Source: SSF14 sp046331245 (GTDB lineage Bacteria; Actinomycetota; Acidimicrobiia; Acidimicrobiales; Microtrichaceae). Taken from it: a stretch of 64,000 nucleotides of DNA. The notes under the pieces are model-generated. The model saw nothing but the letters and a program-made list of their open reading frames with translations, was not told the origin of the DNA and made no database searches. The DNA is taken from the NCBI GenBank assembly GCA_046331245.1, contig JAXLRH010000007.1, positions 1-64,000 of the forward strand. Reading direction: 5' to 3'. Below are positions 1-7,291 of this stretch, one piece after another (within the stretch, counting starts at the first letter, position 1; the number at the start of each line of letters is the position of its first letter). The position numbers were made by a program, and so were the translations under genes.

Positions 1-508
1 GGAGGGCGTGGACGAGCTTGAAGACGACGAGGCGCCCGGCGAGCAGCAGCGGCACGGTGACCAGCAGCAGCGGCAGCAGCACGTTCTTCGAGATGCTGTC
101 GAACCACCACACCAGCGCGCTGGCGATCATCGGCGACAACGCGAGACGGATGAAGATCGGGCCGATCAGCTCACTCGGACGCGAGACCAGCCGGCCCTTG
201 CGGTGCGTCGGCACCAGCAGCGCGACGGCGATGACGGTGTAGACGAAGACGAGCCGCTTGATGCCGTTGCCGGCATCGGAATAGAGCGTCCACACGAGCG
301 GGACGCCCGCGATGATGAGCGTGTCGAGGCCGATGCCGAAGAGCATGAGCAGGGCGCCGATGCCCCGTCGCTGCTCCTGGGTCGCCATCTGATCGTGGTC
401 GGGCGCACCCACCTTCGCCGGCACGATCGCCAACTCCGGTCGCGACACGACGGCGCCGACGCTCTGGTCCCCATCGTCCTCGCTGCCAACCGCAGTGACC
501 CGCAACAT
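1..508 (-). CDS. Polyprenyl sugar-phosphate transferase, N-terminal part (cut by window edge)
   Basis: The frame reads from an ATG at 508 down to base 1 without a stop, giving at least 169 residues. An AGGAG lies 7 nt before the ATG and decides the start. After a roughly 40-residue polar N-terminus come four to five hydrophobic segments, and the last readable residues (LLLAGRLVVFKLVH) match the segment that precedes the CoA-binding-like domain of WbaP/CpsE-type exopolysaccharide polyprenyl glycosylphosphotransferases. The catalytic C-terminal domain would lie outside the window, so the family call rests on the membrane region and on the neighbouring Wzz-type gene transcribed in the same direction. 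If correct, it starts polysaccharide synthesis by moving a sugar phosphate onto undecaprenyl phosphate in the inner membrane. It could also be an unrelated polytopic membrane protein. Confidence 0.6.
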   Translation of the reverse strand, partial: MLRVTAVGSEDDGDQSVGAVVSRPELAIVPAKVGAPDHDQMATQEQRRGIGALLMLFGIGLDTLIIAGVPLVWTLYSDAGNGIKRLVFVYTVIAVALLVPTHRKGRLVSRPSELIGPIFIRLALSPMIASALVWWFDSISKNVLLPLLLVTVPLLLAGRLVVFKLVHAL

Positions 509-592
509 CCACCAGCTCCTGATTTCCCAGCGCCCGGAGGCTGTCGCAGAACCGCTGCACACGCCCCACCGACCGCACCCCAGTACCGCTGA

Positions 593-621
593 AGCTAAGC
601 ACGTCGCCTGACCTAACTCAA
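593..621 (-). promoter_or_regulatory. Candidate sigma-70-type promoter for the sugar transferase gene
   Basis: On the minus strand TTGAGT (621-616) is followed after 17 bp by TTAGCT (598-593), about 85 nt upstream of the ATG at 508. It lies in the 201-bp gap after the Wzz-like gene, so the transferase may be transcribed on its own as well as by read-through. Confidence 0.4.
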
Positions 622-709
622 GGGTTCATCCACGAAATGAACGGCGTTCACGCCACCGTTCCGCCAGGCGTCGCAACGATGTCACGCAGCGTTCCCGCTG
701 CCGCCTCGT

Positions 710-2047
710 CTACTTCCGCAACACCACCGCGCCGACCGGATTCGTCGTGTTCGACCGCAGCGCGTTGCCGGTGAAGCGGGCGTCGCGGATCGACGTGCCG
801 CCCTCGGTGACGACGACGATCGTGGCATCGGCCATCGACAGCAGCTGCGTGACCGGCACGGGCCCCGGCACCTGGGGCCCGTCGACCACGACCACGTACT
901 TGCCCGACATGGCGCCCAGCACCTGGTGCAGGTTCGAGCGCATGCGCAGCAGGCTGCCGCCGCGGTTGATGCCGGCCGGCATCACGCGGATCATGCCCGA
1001 CGGCGGCACCATGCCGTCGAGGATCTGCGGCGTGTGCCCGTTCTCGAGGCGGAGCAGCGTCTGGTCGACGCGGAGCTCCCCGGTGAGGCACTCGGCGAGC
1101 CCCGGCTCGTCCATCGCGCCGATGAGCTTGGTGAGCGAGCCGTTCTCGAGGTCGGCGTCGATGAGCGCGACCGGCTGATCGAAGTTGCGCGCGATCGCGC
1201 AGCCCAGCGCCAGCACGAGCTTCGAGCGCTCGAGGTCGGACTCGGGACCCACCACGACCAGGCGGTGGATCGGACCGGACGCGCCGAGGCGCTCGATGGC
1301 CGACAGCATGCCCAGCACGGCGTCCTGCGGGTTGGTGCTGCGCCCGTCGCCCACGGCCTGGATGCGTGCGAGCACCGGCAGGTCGAGGGCGTCGCCCACG
1401 TCGCGGGCGGAGCTGATGACCGGCTGGCGGTACTGACGGAAGGCCGCCACCACGAAGGAGATGAGGAAGGCGATGCCGGCGCCGCTCAGCAGGCCGACCC
1501 ACCAGGGCACGAACTCCTGCTCGCGGATCGGGCGGCTGAACAGCTCCTGCACGATCGGGCCGGGGATGCGGTCCTCGATGGGGAGGTTTCGCTGACCGCT
1601 CTGGATGATGTCGGTGAGCGTGGGCACCACGGCGGCCGACACCGTGTTCGCCACGCGGATGTCGGTCCAGCGCACCGACACCTTGATGGTCGCGGCGGCC
1701 GGCGGGCGCGTGGCCTCGATCATCGACTTGATGGTCTCGGCGGGCAGCTTGAGGCCGGTGCGAGCCTTGATCTCGGCGGCAAAGCCCTTGTCCGCCATGA
1801 TCTCCTCGAACGCCCGGACCAGGGTGTCGTTGTCGTTCGGGTTCTGCCCCGACATGATCAGGAGCGACCGCGACACCACGTACTGCTTCGGCAGGAAGAA
1901 CGTCGCCGTCAGGGCGAGCAGACCGGTCACGAGAGTGACGGCACCGATGGCCATCCAGGTCCTGCGGCTGAATCGGAAGCTGATCGAGTTCTTCTCCTCG
2001 ACCAAGGTTGGATCCGGCAGCGTTGCCAGCGTCCCAACGTCACTCAT
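710..2047 (-). CDS. Wzz/BY-kinase-like chain-length protein with degenerate P-loop
   Basis: This 445-residue protein has the architecture of actinobacterial Wzz/tyrosine-kinase fusions: a cytoplasmic N-terminus, a membrane segment at about 31-52, an extracellular Wzz-type region, a second membrane segment at about 182-202, then a cytoplasmic MinD/BY-kinase fold. The Walker A' strand is visible (VALIDADLENG, about 293-303). The Walker A loop, normally with GK(S/T), reads GPESDLERSK (about 267-276) and lacks the glycine-lysine-serine core, and there is no tyrosine-rich tail. I therefore expect a structural or regulatory partner in polysaccharide export rather than an active kinase. The start at 2047 is preferred; an in-frame ATG at 2059 and longer frames exist but have no better ribosome site. 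A 6-bp GC hairpin (2082-2098) lies in the leader. The downstream neighbour is the sugar transferase. Confidence 0.75.
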   Translation of the reverse strand: MSDVGTLATLPDPTLVEEKNSISFRFSRRTWMAIGAVTLVTGLLALTATFFLPKQYVVSRSLLIMSGQNPNDNDTLVRAFEEIMADKGFAAEIKARTGLKLPAETIKSMIEATRPPAAATIKVSVRWTDIRVANTVSAAVVPTLTDIIQSGQRNLPIEDRIPGPIVQELFSRPIREQEFVPWWVGLLSGAGIAFLISFVVAAFRQYRQPVISSARDVGDALDLPVLARIQAVGDGRSTNPQDAVLGMLSAIERLGASGPIHRLVVVGPESDLERSKLVLALGCAIARNFDQPVALIDADLENGSLTKLIGAMDEPGLAECLTGELRVDQTLLRLENGHTPQILDGMVPPSGMIRVMPAGINRGGSLLRMRSNLHQVLGAMSGKYVVVVDGPQVPGPVPVTQLLSMADATIVVVTEGGTSIRDARFTGNALRSNTTNPVGAVVLRK

Positions 2048-2227
2048 GTTCGTTCCCATCGGCTCGCAAGGAATCCCACCCCGCCCCACGGCGGGGCGCA
2101 CTGCGGTTTCAAGGGTACCGGCGCCCGACACGGAGTGGAAGCCACGCACGCGTGAAGAAACGGTGCAGACCCCCGGTCACCCGTCAGTTCGCATGACCAC
2201 GAGCCCCTCGCTAAAGTGCCCTCCGCC

Positions 2228-2329
2228 ATGGGTTCATTGATCAAGAAACGTCGGAAGCGGATGCGCAAGAAGAAGCACCGCAAGTTGCTGCGCCGCACCC
2301 GTCACCAACGCAGGGCCCGCGGCAAGTAA
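2228..2329 (+). CDS. Small ribosomal subunit protein bS22-like (AURKAIP1/COX24 family)
   Basis: This 33-residue ORF begins MGSLIKKRRKRMRKKKHRKL and ends RARGK; more than half of the residues are Lys or Arg. It matches the actinobacterial bS22 family as I remember it (the mycobacterial protein begins MGSVIKKRRKRM), with the conserved KKRRKRM and KKKHRKLLRRTR blocks. bS22 binds the small ribosomal subunit near the decoding region. The gene is divergent from the Wzz-like gene across a 180-bp spacer and convergent with ispE. A TAAAGT box about 10 nt before the ATG suggests a very short leader. Genes of this size are often missed. Confidence 0.9.
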   Translation: MGSLIKKRRKRMRKKKHRKLLRRTRHQRRARGK

Positions 2330-2345
2330 CCGCCGGTCCCGGCGG
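2330..2345. terminator. GC hairpin between convergent bS22 and ispE
   Basis: CCGCCGG (2330-2336) and CCGGCGG (2339-2345) form a perfect 7-bp inverted repeat starting right after the bS22 stop and ending 2 bp before the ispE stop. There is no T-tract, so a bidirectional terminator is only probable. Confidence 0.4.
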
Positions 2346-2347
2346 CG

Positions 2348-3112
2348 TCACACCCCGGCTGCCTCCGCAGCCCGTTCGTTGGCGCCACCGACCGTGTGCA
2401 CCACACGCCGGCCGTCGCCGGGGAACGCTCCCTCGACGAACCACGTCGAGCCACTTCCCGCGAGCCGCGGCGTGAGTCCCGTGGCCTTCGCCAGCTCGTC
2501 GCGCCACCCGGCCATCGCCGGGTAGGCCGCCAGCGCCGCGTCCACGAGATCGTTCGGCTCGACCGCGTCGGGGCCCGCCGTGGGACCGCCCATCGCGTCC
2601 CACTGCCGGTACACCACCGGGGTGGAGCAGTGGATCGGCGGTGTGAGCAGGGTGAAGGTGCGCGGCTCGACGGGGAGGGGCTCGAGGATCTCGCCGATCC
2701 CCCGCACCCGGGCACGCCCTCCGACGAGGCAGAACGCGACGTCGGCGCCGATCCGTGCGGCCGCCTCGACGTCGGTGAACCCGGCCCACTGGAGGATCGC
2801 CGCGGCATCGCCGCTCCCCCCGCCCAGACCGGCGCCCGCGGGGATCTGCTTGTCGACCACCACCCGGGCCTCGCGGCCCGCCAGGCGGAGGGCCGCGCTC
2901 ACGAGGTCGGTGCCGTCGGTCTCGCCACGCATCGACCCGGCCGCCGGACCGTCCATCACCACGCCGTGGCCGTCGGTGACGACCAGCGTGTCGTAGAGGT
3001 CGACCGACACCATCTCGGCGTCGATCAGGTGCATGCCGTCGTCGCGCAGGCCGGTGAGCCGCAACGAGACGGTGAGCTTTGCCGGGGCGAGCAGCGTGAC
3101 CATCGCCGTCAC
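2348..3112 (-). CDS. ispE: 4-diphosphocytidyl-2-C-methyl-D-erythritol kinase
   Basis: This 254-residue GHMP kinase phosphorylates CDP-methylerythritol in the cytoplasmic MEP pathway for isoprenoid precursors. The N-terminus contains the substrate motif PAKLTVSLRLTG, and the phosphate-binding loop PAGAGLGGGSGDAAA is intact near residue 90. The protein is a little shorter than E. coli IspE but complete. It follows rsmA with only one base between them, so it is translated from the tatD-rsmA-ispE transcript. An internal Met (MVTLLAPAKL) three residues on is an equally possible start. Confidence 0.93.
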   Translation of the reverse strand: MTAMVTLLAPAKLTVSLRLTGLRDDGMHLIDAEMVSVDLYDTLVVTDGHGVVMDGPAAGSMRGETDGTDLVSAALRLAGREARVVVDKQIPAGAGLGGGSGDAAAILQWAGFTDVEAAARIGADVAFCLVGGRARVRGIGEILEPLPVEPRTFTLLTPPIHCSTPVVYRQWDAMGGPTAGPDAVEPNDLVDAALAAYPAMAGWRDELAKATGLTPRLAGSGSTWFVEGAFPGDGRRVVHTVGGANERAAEAAGV

Positions 3113-3113
3113 C

Positions 3114-3995
3114 CTACCGAGCGACTCCCCCGGTCACTCCCGGGTCACCCTGCTGCACGGCCTCGGCGAGGCGACACCACGCCGCGATGTCGAGCTCCTC
3201 GGCGCGGCGCGTGCCGTCGATGCCGGCCGTCTCGAACTGGGCCTCGGTCACGCGACCCTCCAGCGCACGGCGCAGCATCTTCCGGCGCTGGCCGAAGCCG
3301 GCGCGCACCAGGTCGAACAGGACGTCCTCGTCGACGTCGGCCGCCGGCGCCGCGTCACGCCACACCTCGACCAGCGCCGAGGTCACCTTCGGCTGGGGGT
3401 GGAATACCTCGGCCCCGACCATGCCCACGAGGCGCGCGCCGCCGTGGAACCCGACCTTCACCGACGGGATGCCGTACGCCTTAGAGCCCGGCCCCGCGGC
3501 CAGCCGCTCGCCCACCTCGCGCTGCACCATCACGAGCATGCGGCGCACCGATGGCACCTCGTCGAGCAGACGCAGCACGACCGGGGTGGCGACGTTGTAG
3601 GGCAGGTTGGCCACCACGGTCCAGGAGTCATCCCCCACGATCGGGGCCCAGTCGACCGTGAGCGCGTCGGCCGGCACGATGCGGGCACGACCGCCGGTGA
3701 CCTCGGTGAGCGGAGCGATGAGCCGCTGGTCGATCTCGACGGCCGTGACGTCGGCGCCCGCCTCGAGCAGGCCCAACGTGAGCGAGCCGAGCCCCGGTCC
3801 GATCTCGATCACCTTGTCGCCCGGGCCGACGCCCGCGAGCCGGACGATCTTCCGGATCGTGTTCTGGTCGACCACGAAGTTCTGGCCGAGCGTCCGGTGC
3901 GGCTCCAACCCGAACCGCTCCATCAGCTCCAGCAGCGTGGTGCGGGTGAGCAGCGACGGGGTCGGGCCCTCCGGCGGGGTGTCGGCGTCAGGCAC
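3114..3995 (-). CDS. rsmA: 16S rRNA (adenine-N6,N6) dimethyltransferase
   Basis: This 293-residue KsgA/RsmA family enzyme dimethylates the two adjacent adenines in the helix 45 loop of 16S rRNA during late 30S assembly. Visible motifs are the N-terminal LGQNFVVDQNTI, the SAM-binding VIEIGPGLGSLT and the catalytic NLPYNVATPV. The start at 3995 overlaps the end of the upstream unknown gene by 8 bp, which supports translational coupling. The arrangement tatD - (rpfB) - ksgA - ispE is the standard actinobacterial one. Confidence 0.95.
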   Translation of the reverse strand: MPDADTPPEGPTPSLLTRTTLLELMERFGLEPHRTLGQNFVVDQNTIRKIVRLAGVGPGDKVIEIGPGLGSLTLGLLEAGADVTAVEIDQRLIAPLTEVTGGRARIVPADALTVDWAPIVGDDSWTVVANLPYNVATPVVLRLLDEVPSVRRMLVMVQREVGERLAAGPGSKAYGIPSVKVGFHGGARLVGMVGAEVFHPQPKVTSALVEVWRDAAPAADVDEDVLFDLVRAGFGQRRKMLRRALEGRVTEAQFETAGIDGTRRAEELDIAAWCRLAEAVQQGDPGVTGGVAR

Positions 3996-4557
3996 CGGGC
4001 ACGGCCGGGGCCGCCACCGCGGCGGGCGGCGCGGTGGCGGGCGGAGCGGTCTCGGGCGGGGCGGTCGCCGGCGGCTGGGTGGCGGGCGGCTGGGTGGCGG
4101 GCGGCTGCGTGGCCGGGGGCTGCGTGGTGCGTGGCGCCTTGACGGTCGTGGTGGTCGACGTCGCCTTCTTGATCGAGGTGGTCGCCGACGGCGCGGTGGT
4201 GGGCGGCGGGACGGTGGTGATGGCGCTGGACTCGCGGTTGATGCGGCTCTGCGTCTGCTCGTCGGTCTCGCTGTAGCGACTCGTGCCCTTGGCCATCCAG
4301 CGCGGGTCGAGGCGCACGGTGACCGGCGGCGCCTTCCCGTCGGCGCCGACGACGGTCGTCGTGCTCGCTGCGGCCGTCGAGCCGGGAGCCGCCGACGTCT
4401 TCGGCGCCGTCGTGGTGGGCGAGCTGGTGCTGACCGTGTCGGAGTCCTTCAACATGTCGCGGATCACGAACGGCACGACCACCACGGTCGCGATCGCTAC
4501 AGCGATGAGCGGGCCGCGACGGCGCGGCGGCGGGGCGGGGCGGCCGAGCGGGATCAC
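3988..4557 (-). CDS. Membrane-anchored Thr/Pro-rich protein in the rpfB position
   Basis: The product is 189 residues: a Pro/Arg-rich cytoplasmic start, one membrane segment at about 16-33, then an extracellular tail made almost wholly of Ser, Thr, Ala and Pro. The tail includes four tandem PPATQ-type pentapeptides coded by a 15-bp repeat near 4070-4125. I recognise no catalytic domain. It overlaps tatD by 4 bp (ATGA) and rsmA by 8 bp, so it is firmly inside the operon. In mycobacteria and relatives this slot holds the resuscitation-promoting factor RpfB; neither a G5 nor a transglycosylase domain is present here. A short non-repetitive stretch (PPVTVRLDPRWMAKGTSRYS) in the middle is the part most likely to be conserved. 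The function is unknown. Confidence 0.8.
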   Translation of the reverse strand: MIPLGRPAPPPRRRGPLIAVAIATVVVVPFVIRDMLKDSDTVSTSSPTTTAPKTSAAPGSTAAASTTTVVGADGKAPPVTVRLDPRWMAKGTSRYSETDEQTQSRINRESSAITTVPPPTTAPSATTSIKKATSTTTTVKAPRTTQPPATQPPATQPPATQPPATAPPETAPPATAPPAAVAAPAVPGA

Positions 4558-5309
4558 GCCGCGCCGAGCCGGTAGAAGGAGCGCGCGGTCGCCGAGGTGG
4601 CTGCAGCGACGGCAGCAGCGTCGACGCCACGGACCTCGGCCACGGCGGAGCCCACGACGGCGACCAGCGCCGGCCGGTTGGGCCTTCCCCGGTGCGGGAC
4701 CGGCGCCAGGTACGGGGCGTCGGTCTCGACCATCATCCGGTCGAGGGGACAGAGCTCCGCGGCCTCACGCAGCTCCGGCGCCGACGGGAACGTCACGATG
4801 CCGCTGAACGAGAGCAACGCCCCGATCTCGAGGCACCGCTCCGCCTCCTTCGGCCCACCGGTGAAGCAGTGGAACACCGTGCGCGCCGGCACCGACTCCG
4901 CCGCCAGGATCTCGAAGGTCTCGTCCCACGCCTCGCGGGTGTGGATCACCAGCGCCAGGTCGAGCTCGTGCGCCAACGCGATCTGCGCGGCGAACACGGC
5001 GCGCTGCTCGCCGCGGCTGGAGTGGTTGTAGTGGTAGTCGAGCCCGCACTCGCCGATGGCGACGACCTCGGGCGCGGCGGCGGCCTCACGCAACCCGTCG
5101 AGACCACTCGACGCGTCGTGCGGGTGGACGCCGGCGGTCGCCCACACGCCGGCATTCGCGCGGGCGACCTCGATCGCCGCCAACGACCCGGCCACGTCGC
5201 ATCCCACGTTGATCAGCGCGTCGACGCCACCGTCGGCCGCCTCGGTGACGAGCTGCGCCGCCAACGCCGGGTCGGTCGCCGGCAGATGACAGTGGTTGTC
5301 GATCCACAT
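4554..5309 (-). CDS. tatD: TatD family metal-dependent deoxyribonuclease
   Basis: This 251-residue TIM-barrel hydrolase has the TatD metal ligands: HCH at residues 6-8, the glutamate in AIGECGLDYHYN, the histidine in LVIHTREAW, the histidine in VFHCFTGG and the aspartate in VETDAPYLAPVPHRG. TatD proteins are Mg-dependent 3'-5' exonucleases linked to DNA repair and turnover. It is the first gene of the minus-strand operon that continues into the unknown membrane protein, rsmA and ispE. It diverges from the adenosine deaminase gene across 59 bp. Confidence 0.93.
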   Translation of the reverse strand: MWIDNHCHLPATDPALAAQLVTEAADGGVDALINVGCDVAGSLAAIEVARANAGVWATAGVHPHDASSGLDGLREAAAAPEVVAIGECGLDYHYNHSSRGEQRAVFAAQIALAHELDLALVIHTREAWDETFEILAAESVPARTVFHCFTGGPKEAERCLEIGALLSFSGIVTFPSAPELREAAELCPLDRMMVETDAPYLAPVPHRGRPNRPALVAVVGSAVAEVRGVDAAAVAAATSATARSFYRLGAA

Positions 5310-5356
5310 ATCGAACAGCCTCGCTCAGATCTCGGCGCCAGGGAAAGCCGCGGTCG

Positions 5357-5362
5357 TAGGGT
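5357..5362 (+). promoter_or_regulatory. -10 box of a leaderless promoter (adenosine deaminase)
   Basis: TAGGGT is followed by exactly 6 nt and then the GTG at 5369, so transcription should begin at or next to the start codon. This supports the GTG start, which has no Shine-Dalgarno sequence. Confidence 0.55.
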
Positions 5363-5368
5363 GGCGGC

Positions 5369-6436
5369 GTGCAGGTGACCTCGACCGACACCGACGCCGT
5401 CTCGCTCCGGGCGATTCCCAAAGTGCTGCTGCACGACCACTTCGACGGCGGTCTCCGCCCCGCCACGGTCGTCGAGCTCGCACGCGAGCAGGGCTACCGG
5501 GGCCTGCCCACCTACGACCCCGACGACCTCGCCACGTGGTTCCACCGGGGGGCCGACCGCCGCTCGCTCGAGCTGTACCTCGAGACCTTCGTGCACACGG
5601 TCGCCGTGCTGCGCACGCCCGAGGCCATCGAACGCGTCGCCGCGGAGTGCGCCGAGGACCTCGCCGCGGACGGCGTCGTGTACGCCGAATCACGCCTCGC
5701 ACCCGGCGAGATCGTCGACGCCGGCTCCTCCATGACCATGGACCACGTGATCGCCGCCATGGCACGCGGGTTCGCCGCCGCGCCGGCCCTCGGGCTCGAG
5801 GTCCGCCTCATCGTGTGTGCCATGCGCAACCGGCCCGACTCGACGTCGGTGGCCGAGGCCGCCGTGCGCGGGCGTGACCTCGGCGTGGTGGGCTTCGACA
5901 TCGCCGGCCCCGAGGCCGGGTACCCGCCGAGCGAGCACCGCGACGCCTTCGACATCGCACGCGCCGGCCACCTCGGCATCACGATCCACGCCGGCGAGGC
6001 GGCCGGCGTCGGGTCGATCCGCGAGGCGATGGTGGAGTGCGGCGCCAACCGCCTCGGGCACGGCGTGCACGTCATCGACGAGGTCGGCGTCGACGATGAC
6101 GGAGAGGTCGTGCTCGGCCCGGTCGCGACGATGGTGCACGAGACCGGCATCTGCCTCGAGCTGTGCCCGACCTCGAACGTGCACACCAGCGCCGCGGGGG
6201 TCACCTCGCTCGCCGACCACCCGATCGACCGCCTCGCCGAGGCCGGCTTCGCCGTGACCGTGAACACCGACAACCGTCTCATGAGCGACGTCTCGGTCCT
6301 CGACGAGTACGCCGGCCTGGCGACGACGTTCGGGTGGGGCGCCGCCGAGTTCGACGCCGCCAACCGCACGGCGCTCGACGCCGCGTTCTGCGACGAGGCG
6401 ACGCGCTCGCGCCTGGCGCGGGTCTACTGGCCCTGA
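5369..6436 (+). CDS. add: Adenosine deaminase
   Basis: This 355-residue zinc enzyme converts (deoxy)adenosine to (deoxy)inosine. It shows the ADA landmarks in order: the zinc ligands in HDHFDGG (H22, H24), TIHAGE near 207 with the catalytic Glu, GHGVH near 231, CPTSNV near 268 and VNTDN near 300. The length matches the family. The GTG start is set by a TAGGGT box 6 nt upstream. It heads the purine side of the nucleoside region: its product inosine is the substrate of the phosphorylase at 9817. The next gene is convergent and begins 15 bp beyond its stop. Confidence 0.95.
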   Translation: MQVTSTDTDAVSLRAIPKVLLHDHFDGGLRPATVVELAREQGYRGLPTYDPDDLATWFHRGADRRSLELYLETFVHTVAVLRTPEAIERVAAECAEDLAADGVVYAESRLAPGEIVDAGSSMTMDHVIAAMARGFAAAPALGLEVRLIVCAMRNRPDSTSVAEAAVRGRDLGVVGFDIAGPEAGYPPSEHRDAFDIARAGHLGITIHAGEAAGVGSIREAMVECGANRLGHGVHVIDEVGVDDDGEVVLGPVATMVHETGICLELCPTSNVHTSAAGVTSLADHPIDRLAEAGFAVTVNTDNRLMSDVSVLDEYAGLATTFGWGAAEFDAANRTALDAAFCDEATRSRLARVYWP

Positions 6437-6451
6437 ACCCCCGGCGGCGGG

Positions 6452-7291
6452 TCAGAGCCGGGCAGGGTGCCAGACGGTCTTGATCTCGAGGAACTCGCCG
6501 GCGGTGCGCGGCGAGCGGGCCCCGTCGGTGCGGGCGACGCGCTTGAGGTTGTCGGCGGACCGCACCGTGAGGTCGGTCGCGAGCTCGGCGTCGCCGACGC
6601 CGGAGATGTCGAGGGCGTCGACGTCGCGGTGATCGGCCAGCCACGGCGCGAGCTCGGACACCGGCCCCACCAGGAGGTTCGCCACCCCACCGGGGAGGTC
6701 CGACGTCGCCAGCACCTCGCCGAACGTGAGGGCAGCGAACGGCGAGGCCTCCGACGCGAGCACGACGGCGGTGTTGCCGCCGCACAGCACCGGCGCCAGC
6801 AGCTCGCACAGGCCGAGCAGCGGGCGGTCGTCGGGGGCGATCACACCGACGACGCCGGTGGGTTCGGGTGTCGACAGGTTGAGGAAGGGCCCGGCGACCG
6901 GGTTCACCCCGCCGAGCACCTGCGCGAGCTTGTCGGTCCAGCCGGCCCAGTACACCCAGGTGTCCACGGCGGCGTCGACCTCGGCGACGGCGTCGTCGGT
7001 GGCCGACCCGCCGTTCTCGAGCTCGACCACGAACTGCTCGCGCCGGCCGTCGAGCATCTCGGCCACGCGGTACAGGATCTGACCGCGCAGATAGGCGGTG
7101 GCCGCACCCCAGCCCGGTTGCGCGCCGCGGGCCTTGACCACGGCACCGCGCAGGTCCTTGCGCGAGGCCTGCGCCACGCGAACGGTGCCGCCGTCGGAGC
7201 CGGCCACCGGATAGACGCGGCCCGACTCGGACCGGATGAACGCTCCGCCGCTGTAGAGCTTGTACGTCTTCGGCGCCCCGAGATCGGTCAC
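6452..7291 (-). CDS. Half-length aldehyde dehydrogenase-like protein without the catalytic cysteine domain
   Basis: The 279-residue product aligns with the N-terminal part of aldehyde dehydrogenases: RGQILYRVAEML, a DTWVYWAGWTDK helix, EPTGVVGVIAPDDRPL and CGGNTAVVLASE. It stops soon after the Rossmann half. The segment with the active-site Cys and general-base Glu is absent; instead a short tail ends TAGEFLEIKTVWHPARL. It starts with a GTG whose last bases overlap the stop of the full-length ALDH gene upstream (GTGA), so the pair is co-translated. Adjacent full-length and short ALDH genes next to deoC are, as I recall, found in other actinobacteria, which argues for a functional subunit rather than decay. 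A role in binding or channelling acetaldehyde from DeoC is inference. Confidence 0.8.
   Translation of the reverse strand: MTDLGAPKTYKLYSGGAFIRSESGRVYPVAGSDGGTVRVAQASRKDLRGAVVKARGAQPGWGAATAYLRGQILYRVAEMLDGRREQFVVELENGGSATDDAVAEVDAAVDTWVYWAGWTDKLAQVLGGVNPVAGPFLNLSTPEPTGVVGVIAPDDRPLLGLCELLAPVLCGGNTAVVLASEASPFAALTFGEVLATSDLPGGVANLLVGPVSELAPWLADHRDVDALDISGVGDAELATDLTVRSADNLKRVARTDGARSPRTAGEFLEIKTVWHPARL

Noticed and set aside
1..592. Plus-strand open frames over the sugar transferase
   Set aside because: They encode Asp/Arg/Gln-rich shadows; the minus strand gives membrane segments and a good ribosome site.
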